Shown here: piece by piece, positions 45,601 to 55,271 of the stretch | Numbering within the stretch: position 1 is the stretch's first letter | Layout of the letters: every line of letters starts with the position of its first letter | DNA from: Herbiconiux sp. L3-i23 | GTDB taxonomy: Bacteria > Actinomycetota > Actinomycetes > Actinomycetales > Microbacteriaceae | Assembly (NCBI RefSeq): GCF_023734115.1 | Contig: NZ_AP025737.1 | Location: forward strand, 2,418,001-2,482,000 | Direction of reading: 5' to 3' | Length of the DNA: 64,000 nt | Program-made: the position numbers and the translations under genes | Notes under the pieces: generated by a model | Databases searched by the model: none | Told to the model about the DNA's origin: nothing | The model's input: the letters and a program-made list of their open reading frames with translations, nothing else

Positions 45601-46238
45601 TGAGCCGCCGCGAGCGTCCGCCGGCCATCGTGGCCGAGCTCGGTCGCCCTGAGACTCCCGACGAGACCGCTGCGCGCAAGGCGCAGAACAGCCGCAACCA
45701 CCGCGATCGCCAGACCACTCGCAATCTCGTCCTCGCGTTGGTCGCGAGCCTCGGCATCGTGGTCCTCCTGGTACTCATCGTGCCGCGCGGCGATGTCGAA
45801 CAGCTCCGCGATGTCGACTATCGGGCGACGGCCGAGCAGGCTTCGGCCGATGTGGGCGAGCCCCTCGTCGTGCCCGACGTGCCCGACACGTGGTCCTCGA
45901 ATGTGGCAGAGCTGCGCACCGGGGCCGCCGACGGCGTGACGAGCTGGTACGTCGGCTTCATCACGGCCGAGCGCGACTTCGTGGGATTCTCGCAAGGCCT
46001 CGACGCGAACCCGAGTTGGCTGTCGGCGGTGCTCGACGGCTCCCTCGCCACCGGCACCACCGACATCGGCGGCGCCGAATGGACCGTGTACGACCACCGA
46101 GACGAAGACGGGCGCGGCAACCTCGAGTACGCACTCGCGCTCGAAGACGGCGGCGACGTGTTCGTCATCTACGGAACCGCAGACCCATCCGAAGCCGAGG
46201 AGCTCGCAGAAACCGTGACGAAGCAGGTGCGCGCATGA
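45600..46238 (+). CDS. DUF4245 family membrane-anchored protein
   Basis: 212 residues. A basic cytosolic start, one helix (LVLALVASLGIVVLLVLIV), then an outer domain with VPDVPDTWSSN and SWYVGFIT, typical of DUF4245. Its role is unknown, but it regularly sits between xseB and fumarase in actinobacteria. Start and stop both overlap neighbours by a few bases. Confidence 0.88.
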   Translation: MSRRERPPAIVAELGRPETPDETAARKAQNSRNHRDRQTTRNLVLALVASLGIVVLLVLIVPRGDVEQLRDVDYRATAEQASADVGEPLVVPDVPDTWSSNVAELRTGAADGVTSWYVGFITAERDFVGFSQGLDANPSWLSAVLDGSLATGTTDIGGAEWTVYDHRDEDGRGNLEYALALEDGGDVFVIYGTADPSEAEELAETVTKQVRA

Positions 46239-46876
46239 CCAAGCCCACTCCCGCCGACGCGTGGACCCAGATGAAGTCGGGCAACGAACGATTCGTCGAC
46301 GGCGTCCCCGCGCATCCGCGTCAAGACGTCGAGCGCCGCACCGAGATCGCCGTGGCACAGACACCCGCAGCGGCTCTGTTCGGGTGCAGCGACTCGCGGC
46401 TGGCGGCCGAGATCATCTTCGACCTCGGACTCGGCGACCTCTTCGTCGTCCGCAACGCGGGACAGGTCATCTCGAGCTCGGTCATCGGCTCGCTCGAGTA
46501 CGCGGTCGCCGTGTTGCAGGTGCCGCTCATCGTCGTGCTCCGTCACGACGAGTGCGGGGCGGTCCGCGCCGCTGTCGACTCGCAGGGGCCGAACGCTCCC
46601 CTGCTGCCGGCGCACATCAAGAGCCTCGTCTCCGAGATCGTGCCCGCCGTGAGGGCGGTCGGCGTCACGGCCGAAGACGGCACCATCGACATCGAGCACC
46701 TCGACGTAGACCTGGTCGGCCGCACCCACCTGCGCGACACCGTCGCGGCACTCCTCGCCGGGTCCGAGCTCATCTCCGAGGCGGTCGCCGCCGGTACCCT
46801 TGCCATCGTCGGAGCCGACTACCACCTGGCCGACGGCCGGGTGGAAGCCGATGTCGTGCTCGGCGACGTCGCCTGA
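46235..46876 (+). CDS. Beta-class carbonic anhydrase
   Basis: 213 residues. Zinc ligands are Cys51 (with Asp53 and Arg55 in GCSDSR), His104 and Cys107 (RHDEC). It interconverts CO2 and bicarbonate, supplying carboxylases. The start overlaps the DUF4245 stop (ATGA); fumC follows 27 bp on. Confidence 0.94.
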   Translation: MTKPTPADAWTQMKSGNERFVDGVPAHPRQDVERRTEIAVAQTPAAALFGCSDSRLAAEIIFDLGLGDLFVVRNAGQVISSSVIGSLEYAVAVLQVPLIVVLRHDECGAVRAAVDSQGPNAPLLPAHIKSLVSEIVPAVRAVGVTAEDGTIDIEHLDVDLVGRTHLRDTVAALLAGSELISEAVAAGTLAIVGADYHLADGRVEADVVLGDVA

Positions 46877-46903
46877 AACAGCCCCCTCACGAAAGGCCAC
46901 ACA

Positions 46904-48301
46904 GTGGTGGATTCCCAGTACCGCATCGAGCACGACACGATGGGCGAGGTGCGGGTTCCGGTCGACGCGCTCTACGCCGCTCAGACGCAGCGCGCCGTCG
47001 AGAACTTCCCGATCTCGGGTGACCGCCTCGAGGACGCGCAGATCGTCGCGCTCGCGCGCATCAAGCGCGCAGCGGCGCTGACCAACGCCGAGCTCGGTGT
47101 GCTCGACCGCGACAAGGCCGACGCGATCGTCGCGGCCGCCGACAAGGTGATCGCGGGCGGGCACTTCGACGAGTTCCCGATCGACGTGTACCAGACCGGC
47201 AGCGGCACGTCGTCGAACATGAACATGAACGAGGTCCTCGGCACCCTCGCCACCGCCGGCCTCGGCTCCACGGTGCACCCGAACGACCACGTCAACGCGT
47301 CGCAGTCGTCGAACGACGTGTTCCCCACCTCCGTGCACATCGCGGTGACCGACGCGCTGCTGCGCGACCTCGTCCCCTCGCTCGAACACCTCGCAGAGTC
47401 GCTCGAGACGAAGACCGCCGCCTGGTCGCAGGTCGTGAAGTCCGGCCGCACCCACCTGATGGACGCCACCCCGGTGACCTTCGGGCAGGAGTTCGGCGGA
47501 TACGCGCGCCAGATCCGACTCGCGATCGACCGCATCCAATCGGCCGTGCCGCGCGTCGCCGAGGTGCCCCTCGGCGGCACCGCGACCGGCACGGGCATCA
47601 ACACGCCCGCCGGCTTCCCCCAGCGCGTCATCGCGATCCTCGCCGAAGACACCGGCCTGCCGATCACCGAGGCCGCCGATCATTTCGAGGCTCAGGGCGC
47701 CCGCGACGCGCTCGTCGAGGCGTCCGGCGCGCTGCGCGTGCTCGCCGTCAGCCTCACCAAGATCTGCAACGACATCCGGTGGATGGGCTCGGGCCCGAAC
47801 ACGGGTCTCGGCGAGCTGCACATCCCCGACCTGCAGCCGGGTTCGTCGATCATGCCGGGCAAGGTCAACCCGGTAATCCCCGAGGCCGTGCTCATGGTCG
47901 CGGCGCGGGTCATCGGCAACGACGCGACCATCGCCTGGTCGGGCGCTTCCGGCCTGTTCGAGCTCAATGTGGCGATCCCGGTGATGGGCACTGCGCTGCT
48001 CGAGTCGATCCGTCTGCTCTCGAGCGCGTCGCGCCTGCTCGCCGACAAGACCGTCGACGGGCTGGTCGTGAACGAGGAACGCGCCCGCGCCCTCGCCGAG
48101 TCGTCTCCGTCGATCGTCACCCCGCTCAACCGGGTCATCGGTTACGAGGCGGCGGCGAAGGTGGCGAAGCACGCGGTCGCGACGAAGCAGACCATCCGCG
48201 AGGCGGTCATCGACCTCGGCTACGTCGAGCGCGGCGAGGTCACCGAGGAGCAGCTCGACAAGTCTCTCGACGTCCTCAGCATGACCCGCCCCTCCTCCTG
48301 A
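46904..48301 (+). CDS. fumC: Fumarate hydratase, class II
   Basis: 465 residues, iron-independent tetrameric fumarase. Landmarks are [32 protein letters not shown] and the mobile-loop signature [11 protein letters not shown]. It hydrates fumarate to malate in the TCA cycle. Two adjacent GTG codons (46904, 46907) can start it. It is the last gene of the xseA operon. Confidence 0.96.
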   Translation: MVDSQYRIEHDTMGEVRVPVDALYAAQTQRAVENFPISGDRLEDAQIVALARIKRAAALTNAELGVLDRDKADAIVAAADKVIAGGHFDEFPIDVYQTGSGTSSNMNMNEVLGTLATAGLGSTVHPNDHVNASQSSNDVFPTSVHIAVTDALLRDLVPSLEHLAESLETKTAAWSQVVKSGRTHLMDATPVTFGQEFGGYARQIRLAIDRIQSAVPRVAEVPLGGTATGTGINTPAGFPQRVIAILAEDTGLPITEAADHFEAQGARDALVEASGALRVLAVSLTKICNDIRWMGSGPNTGLGELHIPDLQPGSSIMPGKVNPVIPEAVLMVAARVIGNDATIAWSGASGLFELNVAIPVMGTALLESIRLLSSASRLLADKTVDGLVVNEERARALAESSPSIVTPLNRVIGYEAAAKVAKHAVATKQTIREAVIDLGYVERGEVTEEQLDKSLDVLSMTRPSS

Positions 48302-48345
48302 CCGAGTAGGGCGTTCCGGGCGAGCGCGCACCACACGCTCGCGAC

Positions 48346-48416
48346 GAGATCCGATATTGCGGGCATAAACGCACGTTCCGGCTCGGCGTGTCAGCCGGAA
48401 CGTGCGTTCTCGTGCA
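48346..48416. repeat. AACGCACGTTCCGG palindrome (family C), left copy
   Basis: Perfect 16-bp arms AACGCACGTTCCGGCT (48368-48383) and AGCCGGAACGTGCGTT (48393-48408) with a 9-base loop. The arms are preceded by a side motif, ATCCGATATTGCGGGC. It lies between convergent fumC and the DUF427 gene. Confidence 0.8.
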
Positions 48417-48427
48417 TGTCCGAACGC

Positions 48428-48931
48428 TCACCATCCAGCGGTGCCCGGCTCGCCCTTGAACGGTCCGACGACTCTGTCCGTGATCCAGCCTCCGTAGAAC
48501 CCGCCCGCTTGCGGTCGGACGACTTCGCCGCCGACCGTGACGCGGTCCACTTTTCCCGGGTACACGGCGACCATGCCTTGCAGCCGTTCGAAGCCATGAC
48601 TGGGGTCCGGGTACGTCCATCCAGCGCCCGCGGCGACGACGTCACCTGCCACGACGTCGAGATACCCCGCCTCGCCCTTGTATTCGCACCACGAGGCACC
48701 GGGCGCCGTCCGGAGCGCCCCGTCGGCGAAGTCGTCGGCGGGGAGGTAGTAGACCGGCGGATGGCTGGTTTCCAGTACCCGGACCGCGCGGTTCGAGCGG
48801 GCGACCACCTGGCCGCCGAGAACGATCACGATCTCTTCAGTGGTCGGCTCCACTCGAGGCGGGCGTGGGTAGTCCCAGACGGACTCCTGTCCAGAGCGGA
48901 TGGGGTCGGGCTTCGGGTGCCGAGTGCGCAT
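48428..48931 (-). CDS. DUF427 domain protein
   Basis: 167 residues. Family blocks are VARSNRAVRVLETSHPPVYY, then GASWCEYKGEAGYLDV and GWTYPDPSHGFERL, followed by VAVYPGKVD. DUF427 proteins are small and beta-rich with no settled biochemical role. ATG 48931 is used. The gene is bracketed by family C palindromes in opposite orientation. Confidence 0.85.
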   Translation of the reverse strand: MRTRHPKPDPIRSGQESVWDYPRPPRVEPTTEEIVIVLGGQVVARSNRAVRVLETSHPPVYYLPADDFADGALRTAPGASWCEYKGEAGYLDVVAGDVVAAGAGWTYPDPSHGFERLQGMVAVYPGKVDRVTVGGEVVRPQAGGFYGGWITDRVVGPFKGEPGTAGW

Positions 48932-49008
48932 GCCGACAGGGTGCCTACTCAAGCTGAAAGTGGCACGGCTCCGTACCCGTCCATCGCGCACGGACGCAAT
49001 GCGTTACG

Positions 49009-49106
49009 AGAACGCACGTTCCGGCCGACACGCCGTGCCGGATCCCTCGCCGCGAACGGGCGACGAGGGGCCCAGTGCGTTCATGCCCGCAATATCGGAT
49101 CTCGGC
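49009..49106. repeat. Family C palindrome, right copy beside phoH
   Basis: AATGCGTTACGAGAACGCAC and the following TTCCGG lead, and a partial second arm (CAGTGCGTTC) ends in GCCCGCAATATCGGAT. This is the same side motif as at 48346 but in the opposite orientation. It ends at the PhoH stop codon. Confidence 0.7.
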
Positions 49107-49108
49107 GG

Positions 49109-50470
49109 TTAGTTGAGTTCGTTCTGCTCCAGCATCTCCGTGACCAGGGCGGCGATCGCCGAGCGCTCACTGCGCGTCAGGGTGATGTGACCGAACAGCG
49201 GGTGCCCTTTCAGGGTCTCGATGACGCTCGCGACACCATCGTGGCGGCCGACCCGGAGGTTGTCGCGCTGCGCGACGTCGTGCGTCAGCACCACGCGCGA
49301 GTTCTGGCCGATGCGCGACAGCACCGTGAGCAGCACATTGCGCTCGAGCGACTGAGCCTCGTCGACGATGACGAACGCGTCGTGCAGCGAGCGTCCGCGG
49401 ATGTGCGTGAGGGGAAGCACCTCGAGGATCCCCCGTTCGACGACCTCCTCGAGCACGTTCGGCGACACCAGCGCACCGAGGGTGTCGAAGACCGCCTGAC
49501 CCCAGGGGTTCATCTTCTCGCCCTGGTCGCCGGGCAGGAATCCGAGCTCCTGGCCACCGACTGCGTAGAGCGGGCGGAACACCATGATCTTGCGGTGCTG
49601 CTGCTTCTCGAGCACCGCCTCGAGGCCGGCGCAGAGCGCGAGCGCCGACTTTCCGGTTCCCGCGCTGCCTCCGAGGGAGATGATGCCGATCTCGGGGTCG
49701 AGGAGCATGTCGATCGCGAGCCGCTGCTCGGCCGACCGCCCGTGCAGGCCGAAGAGTTCGCGGTCGCCGCGAACGAGCCGCAGCTCGTTCTTGCCGGTGA
49801 CGCGGCCGAGCGCCGAGCCGCGCTCGGAGGTGATGACGAGTCCTGTGTTGATCGGCTCCCCCATCACCGCGTCGGTGACGAGGGTCTCCTCCTCGTACAG
49901 ATCGTTGATCTGGCTGCCGCTGAGGTGCAGCCCGGCGAGGCCGGTGTATCCGGTGTCGGGCGCGAGCTCCGCGCGGTACTCCTCGGCGGCGAGGCCGATC
50001 GATGCGGCCTTGACGCGCATCGGCAGATCCTTCGACACGACCACGACGTCGAGGCCGTCGTTCTTGAGATTCATCGCGACCGCGAGGATGCGCGAGTCGT
50101 TGTCGCCGAGCTGCAGACCCGACGGCAGCACCGCCATGTTGGAGTGGTTCAGCTCCACCCGTATGGTGCCGCCCTGGTCGCCGATCGCCATGGGCAGGTC
50201 GAGGCGTTCGTGCTCCACGCGGAGGTCGTCGAGGTTGCGCAGCGCTTTGCGCGCGAAGTAGCCGATCTCGGGGTCGTGGCGCTTGCCCTCCAGCTCGGTG
50301 ACGACGATGACCGGCAGGACGACCGCGTGCTCCGCGAACCGGTGCAACGCTCCCGGATCGGAGAGCAGCACGGAGGTGTCGAGGACGTACGTCCGCTCCC
50401 CCTGCTGAACGCTCGTCGGCGATGAGGCCGAAAGGGAGGTGCCGGACGAAGGACGGGCGATAGCAGCCAC
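49109..50470 (-). CDS. PIN-PhoH fusion protein (PhoH2 type)
   Basis: 453 residues. An N-terminal PIN domain (about 20-165: [12 protein letters not shown], acidic site residues, and [10 protein letters not shown]) is fused to a PhoH ATPase with Walker [11 protein letters not shown] and Walker [11 protein letters not shown]. PhoH2 proteins act as ATP-driven RNA helicase/ribonucleases. The GTG at 50470 follows GGGAGTG. Unlike the mycobacterial arrangement, no PhoAT antitoxin-like frame was noticed upstream. Confidence 0.93.
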   Translation of the reverse strand: MAAIARPSSGTSLSASSPTSVQQGERTYVLDTSVLLSDPGALHRFAEHAVVLPVIVVTELEGKRHDPEIGYFARKALRNLDDLRVEHERLDLPMAIGDQGGTIRVELNHSNMAVLPSGLQLGDNDSRILAVAMNLKNDGLDVVVVSKDLPMRVKAASIGLAAEEYRAELAPDTGYTGLAGLHLSGSQINDLYEEETLVTDAVMGEPINTGLVITSERGSALGRVTGKNELRLVRGDRELFGLHGRSAEQRLAIDMLLDPEIGIISLGGSAGTGKSALALCAGLEAVLEKQQHRKIMVFRPLYAVGGQELGFLPGDQGEKMNPWGQAVFDTLGALVSPNVLEEVVERGILEVLPLTHIRGRSLHDAFVIVDEAQSLERNVLLTVLSRIGQNSRVVLTHDVAQRDNLRVGRHDGVASVIETLKGHPLFGHITLTRSERSAIAALVTEMLEQNELN

Positions 50471-50688
50471 TTTTCACTCCCACCCGGGTGCGGAAGAGGC
50501 GCACCCGAATCAGCGATCCGGCCACGGTGGGACGTAACGAAACGTACTTATGTGGCCGTTTCGATCAGGTTCCCTACCTGATGGCCACACGCTACGACCG
50601 ACGCGCCTCGGCGGAGGCGTCTGACACGCGCCCCATTCGTTACGGGGAGGTAAAGAATCGAACAACCCCGCCTGGGGGCGCCGAGCCG

Positions 50689-51816
50689 TCAGTAGACGCG
50701 GACGGTGCTGGCGTAGCTCGTGAACGCGGCCTTCAGCATGTCGAAGGTGTCCTCGGATGTCGCGGCGTGCACGGAGACGCGCACGGTGCCCCCGCGCACC
50801 GTCGTCGAGACGCCGTGGTTGAACAGCGACGCGGTGAGCGCCGACAGCTGCTCGGTCGGCGGCTCGAGCACGACGATGCCGGCCCGTTCGCTCTCGTTGC
50901 GGGGTGAGACGACGGGCAGCGCGAACTCGTCGGCGATGTCGATGACCCGGCTGACGCCGATGGCGACGGCGTCCCGGATCTCGGTGACGCCGACGCTCGC
51001 GATGTCCTCGACGGCCGCGGCGAGGCGCGCGGCGGCGATGGGATCGTGGTTCGAGACGCGGAACGCCATCGGCGAGCGGAGGGGGCCCGGCACCTCATCG
51101 AAGATCTGCCCCTCTTCGACGAGTCCGGTGAAACCGGACACGACCGGGGTGAGCCGCTCGATCGCGCGGTCGCTCAGGGCCAGATAGCCGGTACCCCAGC
51201 CGGCGCGCAGCCACTTCTGGCCGCCTCCGGCGACGACGTCGGCCAGGGCGAAGGGCGCGTCGACGACACCGGCGCCCTGGATGGCGTCGACGATGAGCAG
51301 GCGGTCGCCGATGACCTGGCGGATGCCCTCGATGTCGGCGAGGTAGCCGGTGCGCGAATCGACGAGGCTCACCGCGACGGCGGCCGTCGTGGAGGTCAGC
51401 TGATCGCGGATCTGCCCCGGGGTGACCATGCCGTGGTCGGTGCTCAGCCAGATCGGACCGGTGGATCCGAGGGCCTGCTCCGCGCGGACGGCGGCGACCG
51501 GAAGACTCGGGAACTCGGCGGGCGAGAGCAGCACGGGCCCGGTGAGACCGAACATCGCGTGCATGAGCCCCATGCTCGTGTTCGGCTGCAGGACGACCTG
51601 ATCGGCGCGGAACGCCAACAGGTTGGCGACAGCTTCACGTGCACGGCGGTCCTGCTCGAGCAACGCGTCGACGGCGCCGAATCGGGCGCGCGAGACGGAG
51701 TTCATCCACCCGTCGCTCTCGGCGGTCACCGCGTCGGAGATCGGACCGAAGGAGGCGTAGTTGAGGAAGCCGGGCTCTTCGGGGAAGCCGGCCGTGAAGC
51801 GTTCGAGAGGTTCCAT
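50689..51816 (-). CDS. Class V aminotransferase-like PLP enzyme
   Basis: 375 residues, cysteine desulfurase-like fold. It opens with FLNYASFGPIS, has DAIQGAGVVDAP (PLP Asp) and GGGQKWLRAGWGTG with the PLP lysine. The C-terminal domain ends in GGTVRVSVHAATSEDTFDML. It lacks the active-site cysteine loop of SufS, so it is more like kynureninase/isopenicillin-epimerase type members. Substrate unknown. ATG 51816 fits the family start. Confidence 0.85.
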   Translation of the reverse strand: MEPLERFTAGFPEEPGFLNYASFGPISDAVTAESDGWMNSVSRARFGAVDALLEQDRRAREAVANLLAFRADQVVLQPNTSMGLMHAMFGLTGPVLLSPAEFPSLPVAAVRAEQALGSTGPIWLSTDHGMVTPGQIRDQLTSTTAAVAVSLVDSRTGYLADIEGIRQVIGDRLLIVDAIQGAGVVDAPFALADVVAGGGQKWLRAGWGTGYLALSDRAIERLTPVVSGFTGLVEEGQIFDEVPGPLRSPMAFRVSNHDPIAAARLAAAVEDIASVGVTEIRDAVAIGVSRVIDIADEFALPVVSPRNESERAGIVVLEPPTEQLSALTASLFNHGVSTTVRGGTVRVSVHAATSEDTFDMLKAAFTSYASTVRVY

Positions 51817-51923
51817 CTGACTTCTGAGCCTACGGCGCGTCGCCCGCCACGGCTGGGAACACGGCGGATTCGGGGCCGCGGATTCAGTGCTCGGTCGCGC
51901 GTTCCGGACGCGACGAAGGCACC

Positions 51924-51987
51924 GAGAACGCACGTTGCGGGCTTGTGCGCCCGCCGGAACGTGCGTTCGTGCCCGCAATATCGGATC
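51924..51987. repeat. Family C palindrome, third copy
   Basis: GAACGCACGTTGCGGGC pairs with GCCGGAACGTGCGTTC (mismatches in the centre) and is followed by GCCCGCAATATCGGAT. It lies between the prenyl transferase and the aminotransferase. Confidence 0.75.
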
Positions 51988-52008
51988 GTGGGTGGAGCGT
52001 CCTTGTGG

Positions 52009-52794
52009 TCAGCCGCCGTAGCGGCGGTGGCGCTTGGCGTAGTCGCGGAGGGCGCGGAGGAAGTCGACCTCGCGCAGGTCGGGGCCGAGGGCCTCGACGA
52101 AGTAGAGCTCGCTGTGCGCGCTCTGCCACAGCATGAAGTCGGACATCCGCTGCTCGCCCGAGGTGCGGATGACGAGGTCGGGGTCCGGCTGACCACCGGT
52201 GTAGAGGTGCTCGCTGATCAGCTCGGGAGTGAGCACGGCGGCGAGGTCCTCGATGGTGCCGCCCTGCAGGTGGTGGGCTTCGACGATCCTGCGCATCGCG
52301 TTCGCGATCTCGTGCCGACCGCCGTATCCGACTGCGAGGTTGATGTGCAGCCCCTTCTTTCCCGCGGTCCGCGCCTCGGCGGCGCTCAATGCCTCGACGA
52401 GCTGCTCGGGAAGCCCCTCGTCGGATCCGACGTGCTTCACCCTCCAGTCGCGGTAGCGCGACAGGTCGTCGGCCAGCTCGGCGATGATCTCGATGAGCGC
52501 CGACAGCTCCTCCGCATGCCGGGCGCTGAGATTGTCGGTCGACAGCAGATACAGCGTGACGACCTCGATGCCGAGGTCGTCGCACCACACCAGGAACTCG
52601 CGGATCTTGTCCGCCCCCGCGCGGTGCCCGTGCGCTGCCGACTCGAGCCCCAGCTGACGCGCCCACCGGCGGTTGCCGTCGAGGATCATCGCGACGTGCT
52701 TCGGCAGCGATTGGCCTCGCAGGCTGCGTCGCACCTCGCGCTGATACAGCGAGTACAGCGGGTTACGCGATGAGCTCCTGCGGTCGGTCGACAC
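52009..52794 (-). CDS. uppS: Cis-prenyl diphosphate synthase (isoprenyl transferase)
   Basis: 261 residues. The catalytic motif is Asp39 in LDGNRRWA, and the substrate/metal motif is RTSGEQRMSDFMLWQSAHSE. The LYLLSTDNLS block is typical. It adds isopentenyl units in cis to make the polyprenyl carrier for cell wall synthesis; actinobacteria often have a short (Z-farnesyl) and a long-chain enzyme, and which one this is cannot be told. GTG 52794. It is divergent from the hemolysin III gene. Confidence 0.92.
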   Translation of the reverse strand: MSTDRRSSSRNPLYSLYQREVRRSLRGQSLPKHVAMILDGNRRWARQLGLESAAHGHRAGADKIREFLVWCDDLGIEVVTLYLLSTDNLSARHAEELSALIEIIAELADDLSRYRDWRVKHVGSDEGLPEQLVEALSAAEARTAGKKGLHINLAVGYGGRHEIANAMRRIVEAHHLQGGTIEDLAAVLTPELISEHLYTGGQPDPDLVIRTSGEQRMSDFMLWQSAHSELYFVEALGPDLREVDFLRALRDYAKRHRRYGG

Positions 52795-52870
52795 GTGAAC
52801 ACGTTAGTCGAGTCGAGTCCTCGAAGAACTCGAAGAACCGCCCTCGGGAGGCTGTCGTACGCTGAGCACC

Positions 52871-53674
52871 GTGACCCCTCGCGACGACACGAACTCCTCC
52901 CGGAAGGGCCCGCTCGAGGCGCAGGCGGCGCAGGCCGTCGCCGAGGAGAACGCCGCGTCGGAGGCCGATCGCGAAGACGCCTCGGGCCTTCCGAACATCC
53001 CGCTGCTCGACGACGCGATCGATCACCCGACCGAGGTGCGTCCGACGTGGCGCGGATGGATCCACGCCGGCACCTTCCCGCTCGCCATCGCGCTCGGCGT
53101 CGTGCTGATCTGCCTCGCCCAGGGCGGTGTGGCGAAGGCGGCGTCGGCGGTCTTCATGGCGACGTCGCTGCTGCTGTTCGGCAACTCGGCGCTCTATCAC
53201 CGCTTCGACTGGAAGCCGCGGACCAAGCGCCTGCTGAAGCGCATCGATCACGCCAACATCTTCCTGCTCATCGCCGGCACCTACACCCCGCTCTCGCTGC
53301 TCGCGCTGCCGCCCGAGAAGGGGCTTCTCCTGCTCGCGCTCGTCTGGGGCGGCGCGCTCGTCGGCATCGGGTTCCGGGTCTTCTGGATCTCGGCGCCGCG
53401 CTGGCTGTACGTGCCGATCTACGTGGCGCTCGGTTGGGCCGCGGTCATGTATCTCGGCGACTTGCTCGCCGCGAGCGTGCCGATGATGGTGCTCGTCCTC
53501 GTCGGCGGCATCCTCTACACCGCGGGCGCCGTCGTGTACGGCTTGAAGCGACCGAACCCGTTCCCGGGACGGTTCGGCTTCCACGAGATCTTCCACAGCT
53601 GCACCGTGCTGGCGTTCGGCTGCCACTGGGTGGCGACGCTGCTCATCGCCCTCGCTCCCGCCTACAACGGGTGA
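52871..53674 (+). CDS. Hemolysin III / PAQR family membrane protein
   Basis: 267 residues with seven membrane helices after a charged 55-residue tail. PAQR zinc-site motifs are SALYHRFDW, then DHANIFLLIAGTYTP and HEIFHSCTVL, giving three histidines and an Asp. Bacterial members (YqfA/TrhA) affect membrane lipid balance; the old hemolysin name is not a proven function. Confidence 0.92.
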   Translation: MTPRDDTNSSRKGPLEAQAAQAVAEENAASEADREDASGLPNIPLLDDAIDHPTEVRPTWRGWIHAGTFPLAIALGVVLICLAQGGVAKAASAVFMATSLLLFGNSALYHRFDWKPRTKRLLKRIDHANIFLLIAGTYTPLSLLALPPEKGLLLLALVWGGALVGIGFRVFWISAPRWLYVPIYVALGWAAVMYLGDLLAASVPMMVLVLVGGILYTAGAVVYGLKRPNPFPGRFGFHEIFHSCTVLAFGCHWVATLLIALAPAYNG

Positions 53675-53732
53675 CGCGGGGAGCCCACGGCTTCACGCCG
53701 GGAACTCCCGCGGGAGCACCCGACTCCGGTGC

Positions 53733-54035
53733 TCAGCGCCGGTCGGTGTCGCCGCGCTCGGGGCGGTCATCGTTCAGGGGGCGCTCGTTGATGTCGTCGT
53801 CCGTCGCAGCATCGGCACCGAGCTGCTCGTCGGCGATCTCGGCGCGGATCTCCTCGCGATACCGCACACGACGCACGCGCCTCGTCATGTCGAGGATCAG
53901 CAGCAGCGCGGCGACGGCGAGGACGAAGATGAAGACGAACCCGAGCGGACCGGGGGTCACGAGCGTCTCGTCGAACTCGGTCGTCGGCCCGGGGGTGGGG
54001 GTCATCGAGGCGGCGAGAAGCTCAGCGAGAGGCAC
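53733..54035 (-). CDS. Small single-pass membrane protein
   Basis: 100 residues. One helix (GFVFIFVLAVAALLLILDM) is followed by a very basic stretch (TRRVRRVRYREE) and an acidic, disordered tail. GTG 54035 has AAGGA upstream; ATG 54005 is the alternative. Function unknown. It is divergent from the DUF4307 gene. Confidence 0.7.
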   Translation of the reverse strand: MPLAELLAASMTPTPGPTTEFDETLVTPGPLGFVFIFVLAVAALLLILDMTRRVRRVRYREEIRAEIADEQLGADAATDDDINERPLNDDRPERGDTDRR

Positions 54036-54118
54036 CGGCGAATTCCTTGTCCCCCGCGTTCGGGCGCGGGTGGGTAGCGTTGAGTCCAGGATAGGCCCGG
54101 TCGAATCGAGGAGTGAGA

Positions 54119-54538
54119 GTGACCACCAGTAGCGGGAGCACCCTCCCGGCTCCCGATCTCGACGAGCGGTACGGCCGCACGCCCGACTCGCGTCGGCGCG
54201 GGCGACTGATCGCCTGGGGAGCCGGGATCGCCGTCGCGCTCGTGTTCCTCGCCTGGGTCGTGTGGGCGGGGCTCGACGGCACGGCCCCGAAACTCGAGGT
54301 GCGCGACACCGGCTACCAGCTCACCGAGAGCACCGCGACCGCCCGCTTCCAGGTGACCGTCGACCCGGGTACCGCGGTCCGTTGCGCCGTGCAGGCACTC
54401 AACGAGCAGTTCGAGATCGTCGGGTGGAAGGTCGTCGACCTGCCCCCGTCCGACGAGCGGACCCGCGGTTTCGTCGAGACGGTGCGCACCACCATGCAGC
54501 CCAACACCGGCTTGATCTACCGCTGCTGGCTCCCTTAG
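54119..54538 (+). CDS. DUF4307 family membrane protein
   Basis: 139 residues. It has DERYGRTPDSRRRGR, one membrane helix, then an outer domain with YRCWLP at the C-terminus, the actinobacterial DUF4307 pattern. GTG 54119 follows GAGGA at 6 bp, so the nearby GTG at 54113 is less likely. It lies upstream of greA, as in many relatives. Confidence 0.9.
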   Translation: MTTSSGSTLPAPDLDERYGRTPDSRRRGRLIAWGAGIAVALVFLAWVVWAGLDGTAPKLEVRDTGYQLTESTATARFQVTVDPGTAVRCAVQALNEQFEIVGWKVVDLPPSDERTRGFVETVRTTMQPNTGLIYRCWLP

Positions 54539-54664
54539 TCTGGGCTATCCGCCTCGCGAGCGAGCATGCAGCTGTCCCTGGGGCACTCGCACCAGGAGCC
54601 CCGCGGAGGCGACGGAACGACGCACACCGATAGGCGTCGCGAGAACAGCGCCGGACGGCGACCC

Positions 54665-54683
54665 GCCACCCGACTCGGGTGGC
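54665..54683. terminator. Hairpin upstream of greA
   Basis: GCCACCC and GGGTGGC form a perfect stem around GACTC. It could end transcription of the DUF4307 gene or affect the greA leader. It is 24 bp before the greA start. Confidence 0.45.
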
Positions 54684-54706
54684 ACCTGATCAGTTGAGGA
54701 GATGCT

Positions 54707-55192
54707 TTGTCTCAGGAAACCCCCACGACCTGGCTGACCCAGGAGGCGTTCGACCGCCTCACCGCCGAGCTCGAGCACCTCTCGGGCGAGGGCCGCACCG
54801 AGATCGCGAAGAAGATCGAGGCGGCGCGCGAAGAGGGCGACCTCAAGGAGAACGGCGGCTACCACGCCGCCAAGGAGGAGCAGGGCAAGATCGAGGCGCG
54901 CATCCGCCAGCTCACCCAGCTCCTGCGCACCGCCGAGGTCGGGCAGGCCGAGGCGAGCGACGTCGTCGGTCTCGGCACCGTCGTGACCGCGGTGATCGCG
55001 GGCGACGAGAGCGTCTTCCTCGTCGGCAACCGCGAGATCGCGGGCGACAGCGACCTCGACGTCTACAGCGAGCAGAGCCCGCTCGGCCAGGCGATCCTCG
55101 GTCAGAAGGTCGGCTCGAAGACGAGCTACACCGCACCGAACGGCCGCGACATCACCGTCGAGGTCACGAAGGTCGAGCCCTACCAGGCCTGA
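54707..55192 (+). CDS. greA: Transcription elongation factor GreA
   Basis: 161 residues. An N-terminal coiled coil with EAAREEGDLKENGGYHAAKE, whose tip Asp/Glu reach into the RNA polymerase secondary channel, and a C-terminal FKBP-like domain (SPLGQAILGQKVGS). It rescues backtracked polymerase by transcript cleavage. The start is TTG 54707 with GAGGAGA at good spacing. Confidence 0.97.
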   Translation: MSQETPTTWLTQEAFDRLTAELEHLSGEGRTEIAKKIEAAREEGDLKENGGYHAAKEEQGKIEARIRQLTQLLRTAEVGQAEASDVVGLGTVVTAVIAGDESVFLVGNREIAGDSDLDVYSEQSPLGQAILGQKVGSKTSYTAPNGRDITVEVTKVEPYQA

Positions 55193-55271
55193 GCAGCCGG
55201 AGTTCCGACCGACCGCACGATCGTCGGCGGTCGTTCACCTTCTTCATAGCGTTCGTCGATACCGTCGTCGG

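Noticed and set aside
46169-48334. 721-codon frame antisense to fumC and carbonic anhydrase
   Set aside because: Shadow of conserved genes; no motif or start signal.
48416-50425. 669-codon frame antisense to phoH
   Set aside because: Shadow of the PIN-PhoH gene; composition typical of antisense GC-rich frames.
54541-54706. Riboswitch or attenuator before greA
   Set aside because: Only one short hairpin (54665-54683) is seen and no known aptamer core; it is better explained as a terminator.
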